Positions 27,261-36,905 are shown, counted from the stretch's first letter. The stretch: 64,000 bases of DNA from Dehalogenimonas sp. 4OHTPN (GCF_040448695.1 NZ_CP159307.1:1364001-1428000), one strand, 5' to 3'. Program-made: numbers and translations. The notes: generated by a model not told the origin, from the sequence alone.

Positions 27261-28232
27261 ATGCCAGATAATAAAAGCGTCCTAATCGTCGTCGAGGCCA
27301 ATGGCGGCACGCCTTCGCCCGCCGCCGTCGAGCTTTTCACCGCTGCGAAGGCAATCACCTCCGACGAATCCATTTCCAGCCTTGTCATTGGCACCGGCGC
27401 CAGAGACGCCGCCGTTGCCATCAGCAGATTTGGTGCCGTGAAGGTCTTTACCGCCGAAGCCGGCCAAGTTTCGAGCGATGCCGTCGCCGTGACGGTGATA
27501 ACGCTGGCCGCTGACCTGAACCCAAAAACCATCCTCCTGGCTGAAACCGATTTAGGCCGCGACCTGGCGCCGATGCTGGCCGCCCGGTTTTCGACCGCCG
27601 CTGTAACCGATGTTATCGCTATCCGTACAGAGGGCAGCGCCCGGATTTTTACCCGCCCCGTCTACGGCGGAAACGCTTTGGCGGATTTTACCATCGATAC
27701 CGAACCCCAGGTCGTTTCCATCCGGCCCAAGACCTTCGCTCCGGCACCAGAAAACGATAACCACACCTCAGAGATAGTGGAATTGCCGGCGGCTAAACCA
27801 TTGGCTGGTATTCGAATCTTGGAGCGAGTAGCCGTGAAAGAGACCGGCCCAAAGATCGAAGAGGCAAAAATCGTCGTCGGCGGCGGCCGCGGCCTGGGCG
27901 GCCCGGAGGGTTTTGCCCGGCTCCAAGAACTCGCCGACCTCCTCGGCGGTGTCGTTGGAGCCTCCCGCCCGCCTTGCGACCAGGGCTGGTGGCCAGAGTC
28001 CGGCCAGATCGGCGTCACCGGGAAGATCATCGCCCCAGACCTCTATATAGCCGTGGGCATATCAGGGTCGTCGCAGCACCTATCCGGCGTCTCCGGCTCA
28101 AAAACACTTGTGGCCATCAACAAAGACGCCGAAGCAAACATTTTCAAGGCCGCCGCCTTCGGCGTCACTGGCGACTGGAAAAAGGTTGTCCCGGCCCTCG
28201 TCGCCAAGGTCAAGGAACTCAGCGGCAGATAG
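27261..28232 (+). CDS. etfA: Electron transfer flavoprotein alpha subunit
   Basis: Larger ETF subunit, 323 residues, with the C-terminal FAD-binding domain: GGRGLGGPEGF near residue 207, VGASRPPCDQGWW near 231, GKIIAPDLYIAVGISG near 255, SSQHLSGVSGSKTLVAINKD near 272, and FGVTGDW near 300. The conserved Arg of SRPPCD is in place. It binds FAD at the interface with EtfB. GAGGAGCGGG precedes the ATG. Confidence 0.92.
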   Translation: MPDNKSVLIVVEANGGTPSPAAVELFTAAKAITSDESISSLVIGTGARDAAVAISRFGAVKVFTAEAGQVSSDAVAVTVITLAADLNPKTILLAETDLGRDLAPMLAARFSTAAVTDVIAIRTEGSARIFTRPVYGGNALADFTIDTEPQVVSIRPKTFAPAPENDNHTSEIVELPAAKPLAGIRILERVAVKETGPKIEEAKIVVGGGRGLGGPEGFARLQELADLLGGVVGASRPPCDQGWWPESGQIGVTGKIIAPDLYIAVGISGSSQHLSGVSGSKTLVAINKDAEANIFKAAAFGVTGDWKKVVPALVAKVKELSGR

Positions 28233-28334
28233 CGTTACCTTCAGTCCGGCGCACCATGAAGGGGACTGCCATCGATCCTGATTGACCGGTATTAATACTC
28301 TGTGTTACCATGAGCCTAATTAAATATTGATCTC

Positions 28335-28480
28335 CGAAGTCTTGGAGCCTAACTCCCCGGTGATATGGCGACAAGACCGGCGGTCCTTCACAGAAGGGCC
28401 CGAGGGTGATGCCGGAAACGGCGCCGCCTCCCGCGATTTGGAAAGGAGAGCATGCCATGACGAGGGTACTCCGCGGCCGC
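28335..28480 (+). ncRNA. Moco/Tuco-type riboswitch candidate
   Basis: The leader of the tungstate transport operon holds a structured region that resembles the Moco RNA motif: an 8-bp hairpin (GGTCCTTC at 28382 with GAAGGGCC at 28393), then GAGGGTGATGCCGG, a GCCG-GAAA-CGGC hairpin with GNRA tetraloop (28411-28422), and CATGCCATGACGAGG near the 3' end. Moco/Tuco RNAs sense molybdenum or tungsten cofactor. Position right ahead of tupABC and an intrinsic terminator at 28481 supports a transcriptional off-switch. I assign the class by resemblance; a covariance-model search would settle it. Confidence 0.6.
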
Positions 28481-28510
28481 GCACCTCCTTAAAAGAGGTG
28501 CTTTTTATTT
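28481..28510 (+). terminator. Attenuator terminator in the tup leader
   Basis: GCACCTC pairs with GAGGTGC around a seven-base loop, followed by CTTTTTATTTTAT. It lies between the riboswitch candidate and tupA, as expected for an expression platform. Confidence 0.8.
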
Positions 28511-28540
28511 TATAATATTCCAAAATTTGATGAGGTACAG

Positions 28541-29467
28541 ATGAATAAAACATGGTTAAAAATTTCCGGCTTGTTGCTGTCGATGGTACTCGCGGCTTCA
28601 TCGATCGCCGGCTGCAACAGCTCTGATAATCCATCAACCACCGGTCCGACGGTATCGCCGACCACCCAACAGGGCAGCGGCATCCTTACCCCGGCTAAAC
28701 GCCTCAAGGTGGCCACTACGAGTTCTCTCTATGACACCGGTCTGTGGGCCCTCTTAGAGCCTATGTTCGAGAAAGAGTTCGGCGTTGAAGTTGACGTACT
28801 TTACGCCAACACTGGTATCGCCCTCCAATACGGTCAACGCGGCGACGTCGACATCATCACTGTTCACGATAAGGCTCGGGAGCTCCAATTCATCGCGGAC
28901 GGCTACGGCACCACCCGCAGTGCTTTCGCCTATAATTACTTTGTCATTGTCGGCCCAGCCTCCGACCCGCTAGGATTGAAAGGTCTTTCCGCCGAGGATG
29001 CCTTCAAGAAGTTGTTCGCTTCTAAAACCACCAAGTTCGTCTCCCGCGGCGATGCCTCTGGCACCCACTCCAAGGAACAGGCCATCTGGAAGGCCGCCGG
29101 CTTCAACTACGCCGACGTCCGTAGCTCCGGTGCCTGGTACGTCGAATCCGGTCAGGGCATGGGACCCACCCTGCAGATGGCCGGCCAGCTTCAGGCCTAC
29201 ACCCTGTCCGATCTCGGCACCTTTTTAGCATTCAAAGGGCAGACCGGTCTGGCTTCTATCGTAGATAAAGGATCAATCTTGCTGAACGTCTATGCCGCTA
29301 TCCCGGTCAATCCAGCTAAAGTTGCCGTGAGTAACAAGGACATGGCTCAGAAGATGGCCGAATGGCTGATGTCCCCGGCCATCCAGAAGGTCATCGGCGA
29401 CTACGGCGTCAAGGACTACGGCGCGCCGCTCTTTACCCCATGCGCCGGAAACGAACCTTCGAGTTAA
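28541..29467 (+). CDS. tupA: Tungstate ABC transporter substrate-binding lipoprotein
   Basis: A 308-residue binding protein with a lipoprotein signal (hydrophobic stretch then AGC near residue 26). The TupA anion-binding motifs are present: ATTSSLYDTGL near residue 61, SRGDASGTHSKE near 165, and YTLSDLGTF near 227. TupA family members bind tungstate with very high selectivity over molybdate. Tungsten or molybdenum is needed by the molybdopterin-type subunit of the organohalide respiration complex and by formate dehydrogenase-like enzymes in these bacteria. Permease and ATPase genes follow. Confidence 0.9.
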   Translation: MNKTWLKISGLLLSMVLAASSIAGCNSSDNPSTTGPTVSPTTQQGSGILTPAKRLKVATTSSLYDTGLWALLEPMFEKEFGVEVDVLYANTGIALQYGQRGDVDIITVHDKARELQFIADGYGTTRSAFAYNYFVIVGPASDPLGLKGLSAEDAFKKLFASKTTKFVSRGDASGTHSKEQAIWKAAGFNYADVRSSGAWYVESGQGMGPTLQMAGQLQAYTLSDLGTFLAFKGQTGLASIVDKGSILLNVYAAIPVNPAKVAVSNKDMAQKMAEWLMSPAIQKVIGDYGVKDYGAPLFTPCAGNEPSS

Positions 29468-29471
29468 TTAA

Positions 29472-30188
29472 TTGGAAGAAATCTGGCTCGGTTTACAAAG
29501 GGCAGTCGAACTCATCTTTTCGGCTGACCCCGATGTTATGGAGGCCACCTGGCGGTCGCTGAGTATCTCAGCGACCGCCAGCGTCATCGCCGCGGTCATC
29601 GCTCTGCCTTTGGGTTCTCTCATCTTCCATAACACTTTCCACGGCAAGCGTTTCGTGATCAGCTTCATCCATACCCTGTTTTCCCTGCCGACAGTATTAG
29701 TCGGCCTGTTTGTCTTCCTGCTGTTCTCCCGCTCTGGACCGCTTGGGGAGTTTGGGCTGCTGTTCACCCCGACAATTATGGTCATCGGCCAGGCTGTGCT
29801 GGTGACGCCGCTGATACTCGGCCTCGTCATCTCGGCGCTCTCGGGAATTGACCGCATGGCCAAAGAGACGGCGATTGCCTTGGGCGCCAGCCGCTGGCAA
29901 ATGGGGCTGCTGATGATCAAAGAGGCCAGGTACGCTATCTTCACCGCCTTCATCCTCGGCTTCGGCCGAGCCATCTCGGAAGTCGGCCTGGCGCTCATGG
30001 TCGGCGGTAACATCCGCGGCTTCACTCGGGTGTTGACCACCGCCATCTCGCTCGAAACCAGTAAGGGCGACATCGAACTGTCGCTGGCACTGGGGATAAT
30101 CCTGTTGGGTATTGCCCTGCTGATCAACATGGCGCTCTCCTGGCTGCAGCAGCGCAGCACAGTCATCAGACCGAGGCCGGTAGAATGA
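29472..30188 (+). CDS. tupB: Tungstate ABC transporter permease
   Basis: A 238-residue membrane protein with about five helices and the ATPase-coupling loop ALGASRWQMGLLMIKEARYA-like near residue 135. It starts with TTG, five bases after the tupA stop, without a strong ribosome-binding site, so translation is probably coupled. FTRVLTTAISLETSKGD near residue 195 is typical of TupB. It overlaps the ATPase gene by four bases. Confidence 0.9.
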   Translation: MEEIWLGLQRAVELIFSADPDVMEATWRSLSISATASVIAAVIALPLGSLIFHNTFHGKRFVISFIHTLFSLPTVLVGLFVFLLFSRSGPLGEFGLLFTPTIMVIGQAVLVTPLILGLVISALSGIDRMAKETAIALGASRWQMGLLMIKEARYAIFTAFILGFGRAISEVGLALMVGGNIRGFTRVLTTAISLETSKGDIELSLALGIILLGIALLINMALSWLQQRSTVIRPRPVE

Positions 30189-31282
30189 TGTTTGCAGACG
30201 CTAAACCAATCCTTGAAGCCCGAGGGCTGCGCCAGCGCTACGGCGACAACTTCAGCTTGAAAGATATAGACTTGACCGTCGCCGCCAGCGAAACTCTGGC
30301 GCTCATCGGCCCCTCCGGCGCCGGTAAAAGCACCGTCCTCAGGCTGCTGGATCTGCTGGAGTCGCCATCTGGGGGCACCATCTTCATCAAAGGTCAACCG
30401 GTGACCGGCAGTGCCTCAAGTCGTCTGGAGCTGCGTCGTAAAATGGCTTTCGTTCACCAGAAACCGCTCGTCTTTACAACTTCGGTATTTGACAACATCG
30501 CTCAGCCGCTGCGATGGAGAGGTATGAAGGGTGAAGATATTAAACCCAGAGTGGCGGCATCCCTGGCCGAAGTCGGCCTGGCCGGCTTCGAGGGGCGTCA
30601 GGCCAAAACCCTGTCCGGCGGCGAAACACAACGCGTGGCCCTGGCGCGGGCGTTGGTCACCAGTCCTGACATTCTCTTCCTGGATGAACCGACAGCCAAC
30701 CTGGACCCCAATTCTACCGCGATGGTTGAGGAATTGGTCTCAAGCATCATCAGAAAGCGCCGCCTCACTGTGGTCATGGCAACCCACGATTTAGCCCAAG
30801 GTCAGCGTCTGGCAGACCGAATCGGCGTCATGATGAAAGGTGAACTGTTACAACTCGGCACCGGTGACGAAATCTTCATGGCGCCGGCCTGCCGCGCCGT
30901 GGCTGAGTTCATCGGCATTGAAACGATACTCGAAGGCTCGGTGATTGAATCAATCGGCGGACTTATCACAGTCGACGTTGCCGGAAAATTTATACAGGCA
31001 ACTGGTGACTTTATGTCCGGCGACCGGGTCAACCTGTTCCTCCGGCCCGACCAGATCACGGTCAGCTTGAAATCCGAAATATGTTCCAGCGCCCGCAATC
31101 GGCTGGAAGGCACCATAATCAATATGGCTCTGGTCGGGCCGCTGGTCCGGCTGGAAATAGACTGCGGTATCCGGCTGCTGGCGGTCGTTACCCGCCAGTC
31201 CGCCGATGAATTAGGTTTGGCGACAGGCAAGGCGGTAGTTGCCTGTCTTAAGGCGGCCGGCATCCACGTCGTAAGGGCTTAA
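30185..31282 (+). CDS. tupC: Tungstate ABC transporter ATPase
   Basis: A 365-residue ATPase: Walker A GPSGAGKST near residue 42, signature LSGGETQRVA near 145, Walker B DILFLDEPTANLD near 163, H-loop ATHD near 200. A C-terminal extension from about residue 245 looks like two small beta domains (TOBE-like), which in molybdate transporters bind oxyanion for feedback control. The ATGATG start overlaps the permease stop. Confidence 0.9.
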   Translation: MMFADAKPILEARGLRQRYGDNFSLKDIDLTVAASETLALIGPSGAGKSTVLRLLDLLESPSGGTIFIKGQPVTGSASSRLELRRKMAFVHQKPLVFTTSVFDNIAQPLRWRGMKGEDIKPRVAASLAEVGLAGFEGRQAKTLSGGETQRVALARALVTSPDILFLDEPTANLDPNSTAMVEELVSSIIRKRRLTVVMATHDLAQGQRLADRIGVMMKGELLQLGTGDEIFMAPACRAVAEFIGIETILEGSVIESIGGLITVDVAGKFIQATGDFMSGDRVNLFLRPDQITVSLKSEICSSARNRLEGTIINMALVGPLVRLEIDCGIRLLAVVTRQSADELGLATGKAVVACLKAAGIHVVRA

Positions 31283-31330
31283 CTTCAAGTGAACGGCCAC
31301 TTGGGTTGCGTAAGTTTGAAGGCAAACTAA

Positions 31331-31352
31331 AGAGGGGCTTTGGAGCCCCTCT
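31331..31352 (+). terminator. Terminator of the tup operon
   Basis: AGAGGGGCT pairs with AGCCCCTCT around a four-base loop, followed by a T-rich tract. It lies between the converging tupC and EF-G-like genes and can serve both. Confidence 0.85.
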
Positions 31353-31391
31353 TCGTTCTTTCTTTGTAACGGCACTCAAACCCGGCACTTA

Positions 31392-33461
31392 TCAATGTGT
31401 AGATTGCGCCGCCGCTAATTCCGCTGCCCGGTCCGCGACCAGTTTTTGTGTTAGATTAGCCGGCACCTGCTGGTAATGATCAAACTTCATCGTAAACGAA
31501 CCACGGCCTTGAGTCAGGCTCTTCAGGTTAACGGCATAACGTTGGACTTCAGCCAGCGGCGCCATTGCCTCAATAATTGTACGGTCCCCGTCAGGATTCA
31601 TACCCTGGACATGAGCGCGTTTGGTATTAAGGTCGCCGATGATATCACCCACGATAGAAGACGGGACATTTATCTGAAGACTGACGATCGGTTCCAGGAG
31701 TACCGGCCCGGCTTGCTCCATGCCTTTCTTTAACGCGCCTGCGCCAGCGATCTTGAAGCAGATCTCGGAGGAGTCCACCGGGTGGAAACTGCCGTCGCAC
31801 AGGGTGGCACGGAGGTCAACGATCGGAAAGCCCAGACTGCCGCCTTCCTGCACCGCTTCTTTGATACCCTTTTCCACCGCCGGTATATAGTTGCGGGGGA
31901 CAGCGCCGCCGACCACCCTATCAACAAACTCGACACCCGAGCCTGCAGGCAGGGCTTCGACATCAAGTACGACGTGACCGAATTGGCCGTGGCCGCCGGT
32001 CTGTTTCTTATGGCGGTACTCTGCCCTTGCTGAGCCAGTAATCGTCTCTTTGTAGGGAACCCTGGGGGCTTTAAGCTCAACTGCTACTGAATACTTCCGC
32101 GCCATTTTTTCAGCGGCGACATCCAGTTGGGTATCGCCGAGACCCGCAAGTATGGTTTCCGAGGTATCTGGGTCTCGGTGGCTTTCCAGAGTCGGGTCTT
32201 CTTCGATAAGCTTGGCGATCGCCTGGCCCAGTTTATCAATATCCGCTTTGGATTTGGGGTGAACCGCCACCGAGTATGTCGGTTTGGGGAAAGATATCGG
32301 GGTGATTATTACCGGGCTGTCCTGGGTCGCCAGCGTATCGTTCGTCGCTGTGACGGCGCATTTGGCAACCGCGCCGATGTCCCCAGCGCCGATTTGCGTC
32401 GCCGGTTCCTGGTGTTTGCCTCTCATGATATACAGCTGCCCTATTCGTTCGTCAGCTTTCCGCGTTGAATTCCAGACGTGGGTGTTGCTTTGAAGCATAC
32501 CGCGGTAAACACGGAAGAAGGTCAGTTTGCCAACAAACGGGTCCGCGGTCGTTTTGAAGACCAGCGCGGCTACCGGACTTGATTCTTCAGCGGTGAGACT
32601 GTTTCCATCGCTGAGTTCGACTTTCCGCCCTTGAGGAGACGGCATGAATTCACAGACGAAATCCAACAATGAGTCCACGCCGGTGTTGGTTAGCGCCGCC
32701 CCGGCCAGGATCGGTACAATTTCACCTGCCGCAATCGCCTTTTTCAAACCATTATGGATTTCCTCAGCTGACAGTTCTTCACCGCCGAGGAATTTTTCGA
32801 TGAGATTGTCGTCCTGCTCGGCGACTGCCTCGATAAGCCGCTCTCTGGCGTCTGTTGCCGCCTGGGCTAATTGAACTGGTACCTCGCCCTCAGCGGCGGG
32901 GTGGGCGCCGGTAAACGCCTTCAGGTTCAAGACATCAATAACGCCTTTAAATTCTTTGAAAGAACCTATCGGAATCGTCAGCGGTAAGCACTTGTGCCCA
33001 AACTTGGCCTGCAGCGCTGCTACCACATTGTCAAAATTCACATTTTCCCGATCCATCTTGTTGACGACCAGGCACCTGGGTAATTTTGCCTCTTCCGCAA
33101 GAGCCCAGGCAGTCTCGGTGCCTACTTCAACACCCGATGAAGCGGCGACCACTATAATTGCCGATTCGGCCACTTTGATTGCGGCTTTGGCCTCTCCGGC
33201 AAAATCGGCATAACCCGGCGCGTCCAGAAAATTCACCTTGGTTTTGCGCCAGATAAAAGGTAAAAGCGAAAGACTTATAGAAATCTTTCGCTTCACTCCC
33301 TCGGGATCGAAATCTGACGCTGTTGTGCCATCGTCAACTCTGCCCATTCGGCTGATGGCGCCGGCGCTGAAAAGCGCCGCCTCGGCCAGGGTGGTTTTTC
33401 CGGCGCCGCTGTGAGACAGCAGCGCCACATTCCGGATGCCGGCTATGCCATAATTCTCCAT
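31392..33461 (-). CDS. EF-G-like translational GTPase
   Basis: A 689-residue GTPase with the EF-G domain order. G1 is SHSGAGKTT near residue 16, G3 DAPGYADF near 81, G4 NKMD near 135; domains II, III, IV (GHGQFGHVVLDV near 490) and V follow. The effector region differs from canonical FusA (DDGTTASDFDPEG instead of the D-x-ERERGITI element), placing it among the EF-G-like paralogues (FusA2 group) rather than the main elongation factor. Such proteins may act in ribosome recycling or have no known role. The canonical fusA should be elsewhere. Confidence 0.85.
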   Translation of the reverse strand: MENYGIAGIRNVALLSHSGAGKTTLAEAALFSAGAISRMGRVDDGTTASDFDPEGVKRKISISLSLLPFIWRKTKVNFLDAPGYADFAGEAKAAIKVAESAIIVVAASSGVEVGTETAWALAEEAKLPRCLVVNKMDRENVNFDNVVAALQAKFGHKCLPLTIPIGSFKEFKGVIDVLNLKAFTGAHPAAEGEVPVQLAQAATDARERLIEAVAEQDDNLIEKFLGGEELSAEEIHNGLKKAIAAGEIVPILAGAALTNTGVDSLLDFVCEFMPSPQGRKVELSDGNSLTAEESSPVAALVFKTTADPFVGKLTFFRVYRGMLQSNTHVWNSTRKADERIGQLYIMRGKHQEPATQIGAGDIGAVAKCAVTATNDTLATQDSPVIITPISFPKPTYSVAVHPKSKADIDKLGQAIAKLIEEDPTLESHRDPDTSETILAGLGDTQLDVAAEKMARKYSVAVELKAPRVPYKETITGSARAEYRHKKQTGGHGQFGHVVLDVEALPAGSGVEFVDRVVGGAVPRNYIPAVEKGIKEAVQEGGSLGFPIVDLRATLCDGSFHPVDSSEICFKIAGAGALKKGMEQAGPVLLEPIVSLQINVPSSIVGDIIGDLNTKRAHVQGMNPDGDRTIIEAMAPLAEVQRYAVNLKSLTQGRGSFTMKFDHYQQVPANLTQKLVADRAAELAAAQSTH

Positions 33462-33623
33462 GAAACACCTGCCCTGTATTTAGTCATTAGGGGCTATTAT
33501 ATCCACCGACTCACACTGGGGCAAATTACCAATAACGGCGAACTTTCAGCCACCCGCAACCGCTGGAGAAACGAATCGGCAAATTCGGCAGAAAATCTGC
33601 CCTGGTGCTTCTGCTGGTAAAGG

Positions 33624-33911
33624 TCAGCCCAGCGCGAACGCGGCCAGGACCAAAGTGCCGACTATGACTAATCCAAGAATTGCGAACCGCCTGAGCTCAC
33701 TGCCAAGGTTCGCGATGCGGACGCCGGCCTGTCCTATTTCAGCCGGCTTCGCAGAAATAACAGCTGAGACTGCGACGCTTTTCGGTTCCGCCGCGGCTGA
33801 TTTTGCTCCGCCGGTTTTATACACGGCGGATGATGTTTGAATATTCGCAGGGGCTTGCTGCTTTTGCGTTTTTTTCTTTTTCCCCGGTCTGTAAGAATAC
33901 TTATCTGCCAT
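33624..33911 (-). CDS. Small basic protein with C-terminal membrane helix
   Basis: A 95-residue protein of unknown function. The first 25 residues are very basic (YRPGKKKKTQKQ), the middle is rich in Ala, Ser and Val, and a single hydrophobic helix closes the protein (FAILGLVIVGTLVLAAFALG), so it is probably tail-anchored with the basic part in the cytoplasm. The ATG at 33911 has AGGAAC just upstream; an in-frame TTG at 33929 is less likely. It follows the Xer recombinase on the same strand with a gap of 21 bases. Confidence 0.6.
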   Translation of the reverse strand: MADKYSYRPGKKKKTQKQQAPANIQTSSAVYKTGGAKSAAAEPKSVAVSAVISAKPAEIGQAGVRIANLGSELRRFAILGLVIVGTLVLAAFALG

Positions 33912-33932
33912 CTTGTTCCTGCTTTTCAAAAA

Positions 33933-34853
33933 TTAACGAGGATTTGATTTTGCCCGAGGATGGGCGCTGTCATAAGCCTTCCTGATATGTTCGGAAGTCA
34001 AATGAGTATATATCTGGGTGGTGGAAATATTGGCATGCCCTAGGAGTTCCTGCACGGAACGCAGGTCAGCTCCGCCGTTTAGCATATGGGTAGCAAAACT
34101 ATGCCGCAGGGTGTGAGGCGTGACCATATCGCTCAAGCCGGCCTGACGAGCGTATTCCTTCAGAATCTGCCAGAGACCTTGACGGGTAAGACGTTCGCCG
34201 CGGCGGTTGAGAAAAAGGGCTTTCTCCGATTCATCCCTCACAAGCCGGTGCCGGATTTCATTGATATATTCGCCCGCAGCCCTGGCTGCCTGAGGATAAA
34301 TCGGCACGATCCGCTCTTTGCGCCCTTTGCCGAAACAACGGACCTGGGCTTCGTTACAATCCAGATCTTCGATATCCAGGTTGATCAGTTCACTGACTCG
34401 CATACCGCTGGCATATAGCAATTCCAGCATCGCCCGGTCGCGCTTGGCTTCGGGAGCGCTGGTTTTTGTCGGCTGCTCCAGGAGCAATTTCACCTGGCTG
34501 ACTGAAATTGCCCCGGGCAGCGGTTTGCCTACTTTTGGAGACTCGATGTTTTCGGTAGGATTTTGTCGGACCTTGTTCTCATCCACCTGGAATGAGAAAA
34601 AGCTTTTTGCCGCAGCCAGTTTTCTTACCACGGTGGTGATGGCATATTTACGTTCTTTGAGATCCAACAGATAGGACAACATGTCCTGACGGTTAAAATT
34701 GTCCCATAAATGCTGTGCGTTCCGGTTCGTTAAGCATTTCTCAGCAAAATCGGCAAGTTGTGATAGGTCGTTGTGATAGGCTTCCCTGGTGTTCCCGGAG
34801 AAACCCTTCTCTACTACAAGATAGTTTAGAAAGTTGTCTATATCAGCTTTCAT
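33933..34853 (-). CDS. xerD: XerC/XerD-type tyrosine recombinase
   Basis: A 306-residue tyrosine recombinase with an N-terminal core-binding (SAM-like) domain and a catalytic domain. Catalytic residues are visible: Arg in ASGMRVSELI, Lys in GKGRKERIV, HxxR in PHTLRHSFATHML, His in LLGHANIST, and the nucleophile Tyr in TQIYTHLT. Length and motifs fit the chromosome-dimer resolution type acting at dif. The longest frame starts 35 codons earlier, but the ATG at 34853 (MKADIDNFLNYL) fits the family start. It is divergent from uvrC. Confidence 0.88.
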   Translation of the reverse strand: MKADIDNFLNYLVVEKGFSGNTREAYHNDLSQLADFAEKCLTNRNAQHLWDNFNRQDMLSYLLDLKERKYAITTVVRKLAAAKSFFSFQVDENKVRQNPTENIESPKVGKPLPGAISVSQVKLLLEQPTKTSAPEAKRDRAMLELLYASGMRVSELINLDIEDLDCNEAQVRCFGKGRKERIVPIYPQAARAAGEYINEIRHRLVRDESEKALFLNRRGERLTRQGLWQILKEYARQAGLSDMVTPHTLRHSFATHMLNGGADLRSVQELLGHANISTTQIYTHLTSEHIRKAYDSAHPRAKSNPR

Positions 34854-34974
34854 CACAGCGCTCACCGCCTGAAAAGTTTTATGTATTCTAACATAATCAG
34901 AGTCCGGGGCAAACCAGGTTTGTGTGTCGTAAACTGAGATTCCATACAGATTGGGCAAGTTTAAGCTTCCTTTA

Positions 34975-34983
34975 TGTTAAAAT
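34975..34983 (+). promoter_or_regulatory. Extended -10 promoter of uvrC (probably leaderless)
   Basis: TGTTAAAAT (TG-n-TAAAAT) ends six bases before the ATG at 34990, so the transcript would start at the start codon. No ribosome-binding site lies between. Confidence 0.55.
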
Positions 34984-34989
34984 ATTGCC

Positions 34990-36837
34990 ATGGCAATCGC
35001 CCAACTTCTTGAGGAACAAGTCCGCTGCTTGCCTGCAGCCCCCGGCGTATATATCTATAAAGATGAAAAAGGCCGCATTATCTACGTCGGCAAAGCGGTC
35101 AATTTAAAAAACCGCGTCCGCAGTTATTTTCGCGGTACCGGCAGGCTCGACGAGAAGACAGAAATGCTGGTGGCTGAGGTGCGTGACCTGGAGTACTTTG
35201 TGGTACCTTCGGAGCAGGATGCCCTCATCCTGGAGTTAAACCTCATCAAGCGCCACCGGCCAGATTACAACATCCGCCTCAAGGATGACAAAGGCTTGCC
35301 CTACCTGCGGGTCACCCCGGGCGATTGGCCCAAGCTTGAGGTCACCCGTCGCTATGTTGAAGGCCAAGGCCGCTACTTCGGTCCGTTCACCGACTCCCGC
35401 TCCGTCCATGCCGTGGTCGATCTTCTGCGGAAGATTTTTCCCTTTCGCAGTTGTAGTTTGGATCTTAAGAAAGTCAAGCGTTCATGCCTGGAATACGACA
35501 TGCACCGGTGTCCTGCGCCCTGTAACGGCAGGGTCGCCGCTGAAGACTATAAGCGGAACATCAATCAGGCGGTGCTGTTTCTGGAAGGCCGGATGGAGAA
35601 AGTGGTCAGGAACCTTAAATCGGAGATGGCCGCGGCTTCGGAGAACATGGAGTTCGAGCGCGCCGCCGAATTACGGGACCGCATCCGCGACATTGAACAG
35701 GTCATCGCCGCCCAGCGCATAGCCACAAAAGTCAAGGGCGAGCTCGACGCCGTCGCTTATGTCCAGAACGGTGACGAGAGCTTCGTTATGGTCTTTTTCG
35801 TTCGGGGGGGCAAGATCATCGGCCGGGAACACTTCTTCCTGCGGGGCACCTCCGGCCAGCCGCCGTCCCAGGTCATGTCCAGCTTTATCGGCCAGTTCTA
35901 CAGCGGCTCGCCCCACCTGCCGCCGCTCATCCTCATCGAACACGATCCGGAGGATAAAAGGGTTCTTGAAGTCTGGCTTTCCACCAAGAGGGGAACCAAA
36001 GTCGAAATTGTCGTGCCTCAAAGGGGTCCTCGGGTGGAGCTCATGCAGCTCGTCACCGAAAATGCGCGTAAAGGACTGGAACAGTACAAGATCAAGCGAC
36101 TGCTTACCGGCGCCGAAGACTCGCGCGCCGGCCTCGAAGAACTGGCTAAAGTCCTGGGCTTAAGCAAGCCGCCCCATCGCATCGAGGGCTACGATATTTC
36201 GAATATTCAGGGCACGCTGGCGGTGGGTTCGATGGTCGTCTTCACCGGTGGCCGGCCTGATTCAAAGAACTATCGCCGCTTCCGTATCAAGATGGTGCCC
36301 GGCGCTGATGACTTTGCCATGGTGAAAGAAATCATAGGCCGCCGGTTCGCCCATACCAAGGCCCGTCGGGAGAAACCCGACTTGGAAGGTGAAGCTGAAG
36401 CCAAATGGGCTGCCCTGCCCGACCTGGTTCTCATCGACGGCGGCAAGGGGCAAATTTCAGCGGCTGTCGGGGCGCTCAGGGAGAAAGGCGCAGAAAGTAT
36501 TCCCATTATCGGCCTGGCCAAGGAGCGCGAGGAGATATTCATACCGGAGCATTCGGCACCGATCAATCTCGATGAGCGTTCCGCTGCACGACGGCTGCTG
36601 CAAAGGATTCGGGACGAAGCCCACCGCTTCGCGCTTGGCTACCATACCAATTTGCGGCAAAAGTCCACGATCGTTTCTCAACTTGAAGCCATCCCGGGCA
36701 TCGGCCCGGCACGCCGTCGTTCCCTCATTAAAAAATTCGGTTCTGTTCACGGCGTCCGCTCAGCGACGGCTGATCAAATCGCCGAGACTCAAGGCATCAC
36801 TCCACAGCTTGCTCGCCTCATTAAAGAGAGCCTATAA
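34990..36837 (+). CDS. uvrC: Excinuclease ABC subunit C
   Basis: The 615-residue nuclease subunit of nucleotide excision repair. Order of domains: GIY-YIG endonuclease (GVYIYKDEKGRIIYVGKA near residue 19), cysteine-rich region (RCPAPC near 170), UvrB-binding UVR segment near 200-235, RNase H-like endonuclease domain (EGYDISNIQG near 398, DLVLIDGGKGQ near 478) and C-terminal tandem helix-hairpin-helix (IPGIGPARRRSLIKKFGS near 565). It makes both incisions at a lesion held by UvrB. Stand-alone gene in this locus. Confidence 0.95.
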   Translation: MAIAQLLEEQVRCLPAAPGVYIYKDEKGRIIYVGKAVNLKNRVRSYFRGTGRLDEKTEMLVAEVRDLEYFVVPSEQDALILELNLIKRHRPDYNIRLKDDKGLPYLRVTPGDWPKLEVTRRYVEGQGRYFGPFTDSRSVHAVVDLLRKIFPFRSCSLDLKKVKRSCLEYDMHRCPAPCNGRVAAEDYKRNINQAVLFLEGRMEKVVRNLKSEMAAASENMEFERAAELRDRIRDIEQVIAAQRIATKVKGELDAVAYVQNGDESFVMVFFVRGGKIIGREHFFLRGTSGQPPSQVMSSFIGQFYSGSPHLPPLILIEHDPEDKRVLEVWLSTKRGTKVEIVVPQRGPRVELMQLVTENARKGLEQYKIKRLLTGAEDSRAGLEELAKVLGLSKPPHRIEGYDISNIQGTLAVGSMVVFTGGRPDSKNYRRFRIKMVPGADDFAMVKEIIGRRFAHTKARREKPDLEGEAEAKWAALPDLVLIDGGKGQISAAVGALREKGAESIPIIGLAKEREEIFIPEHSAPINLDERSAARRLLQRIRDEAHRFALGYHTNLRQKSTIVSQLEAIPGIGPARRRSLIKKFGSVHGVRSATADQIAETQGITPQLARLIKESL

Positions 36838-36905
36838 TCGTTTTGGTTTTCTCGATCTGAGCTTGGCCAAGGGCAAATTATCGAAGAGGGAGAACCGGAG
36901 GACCG

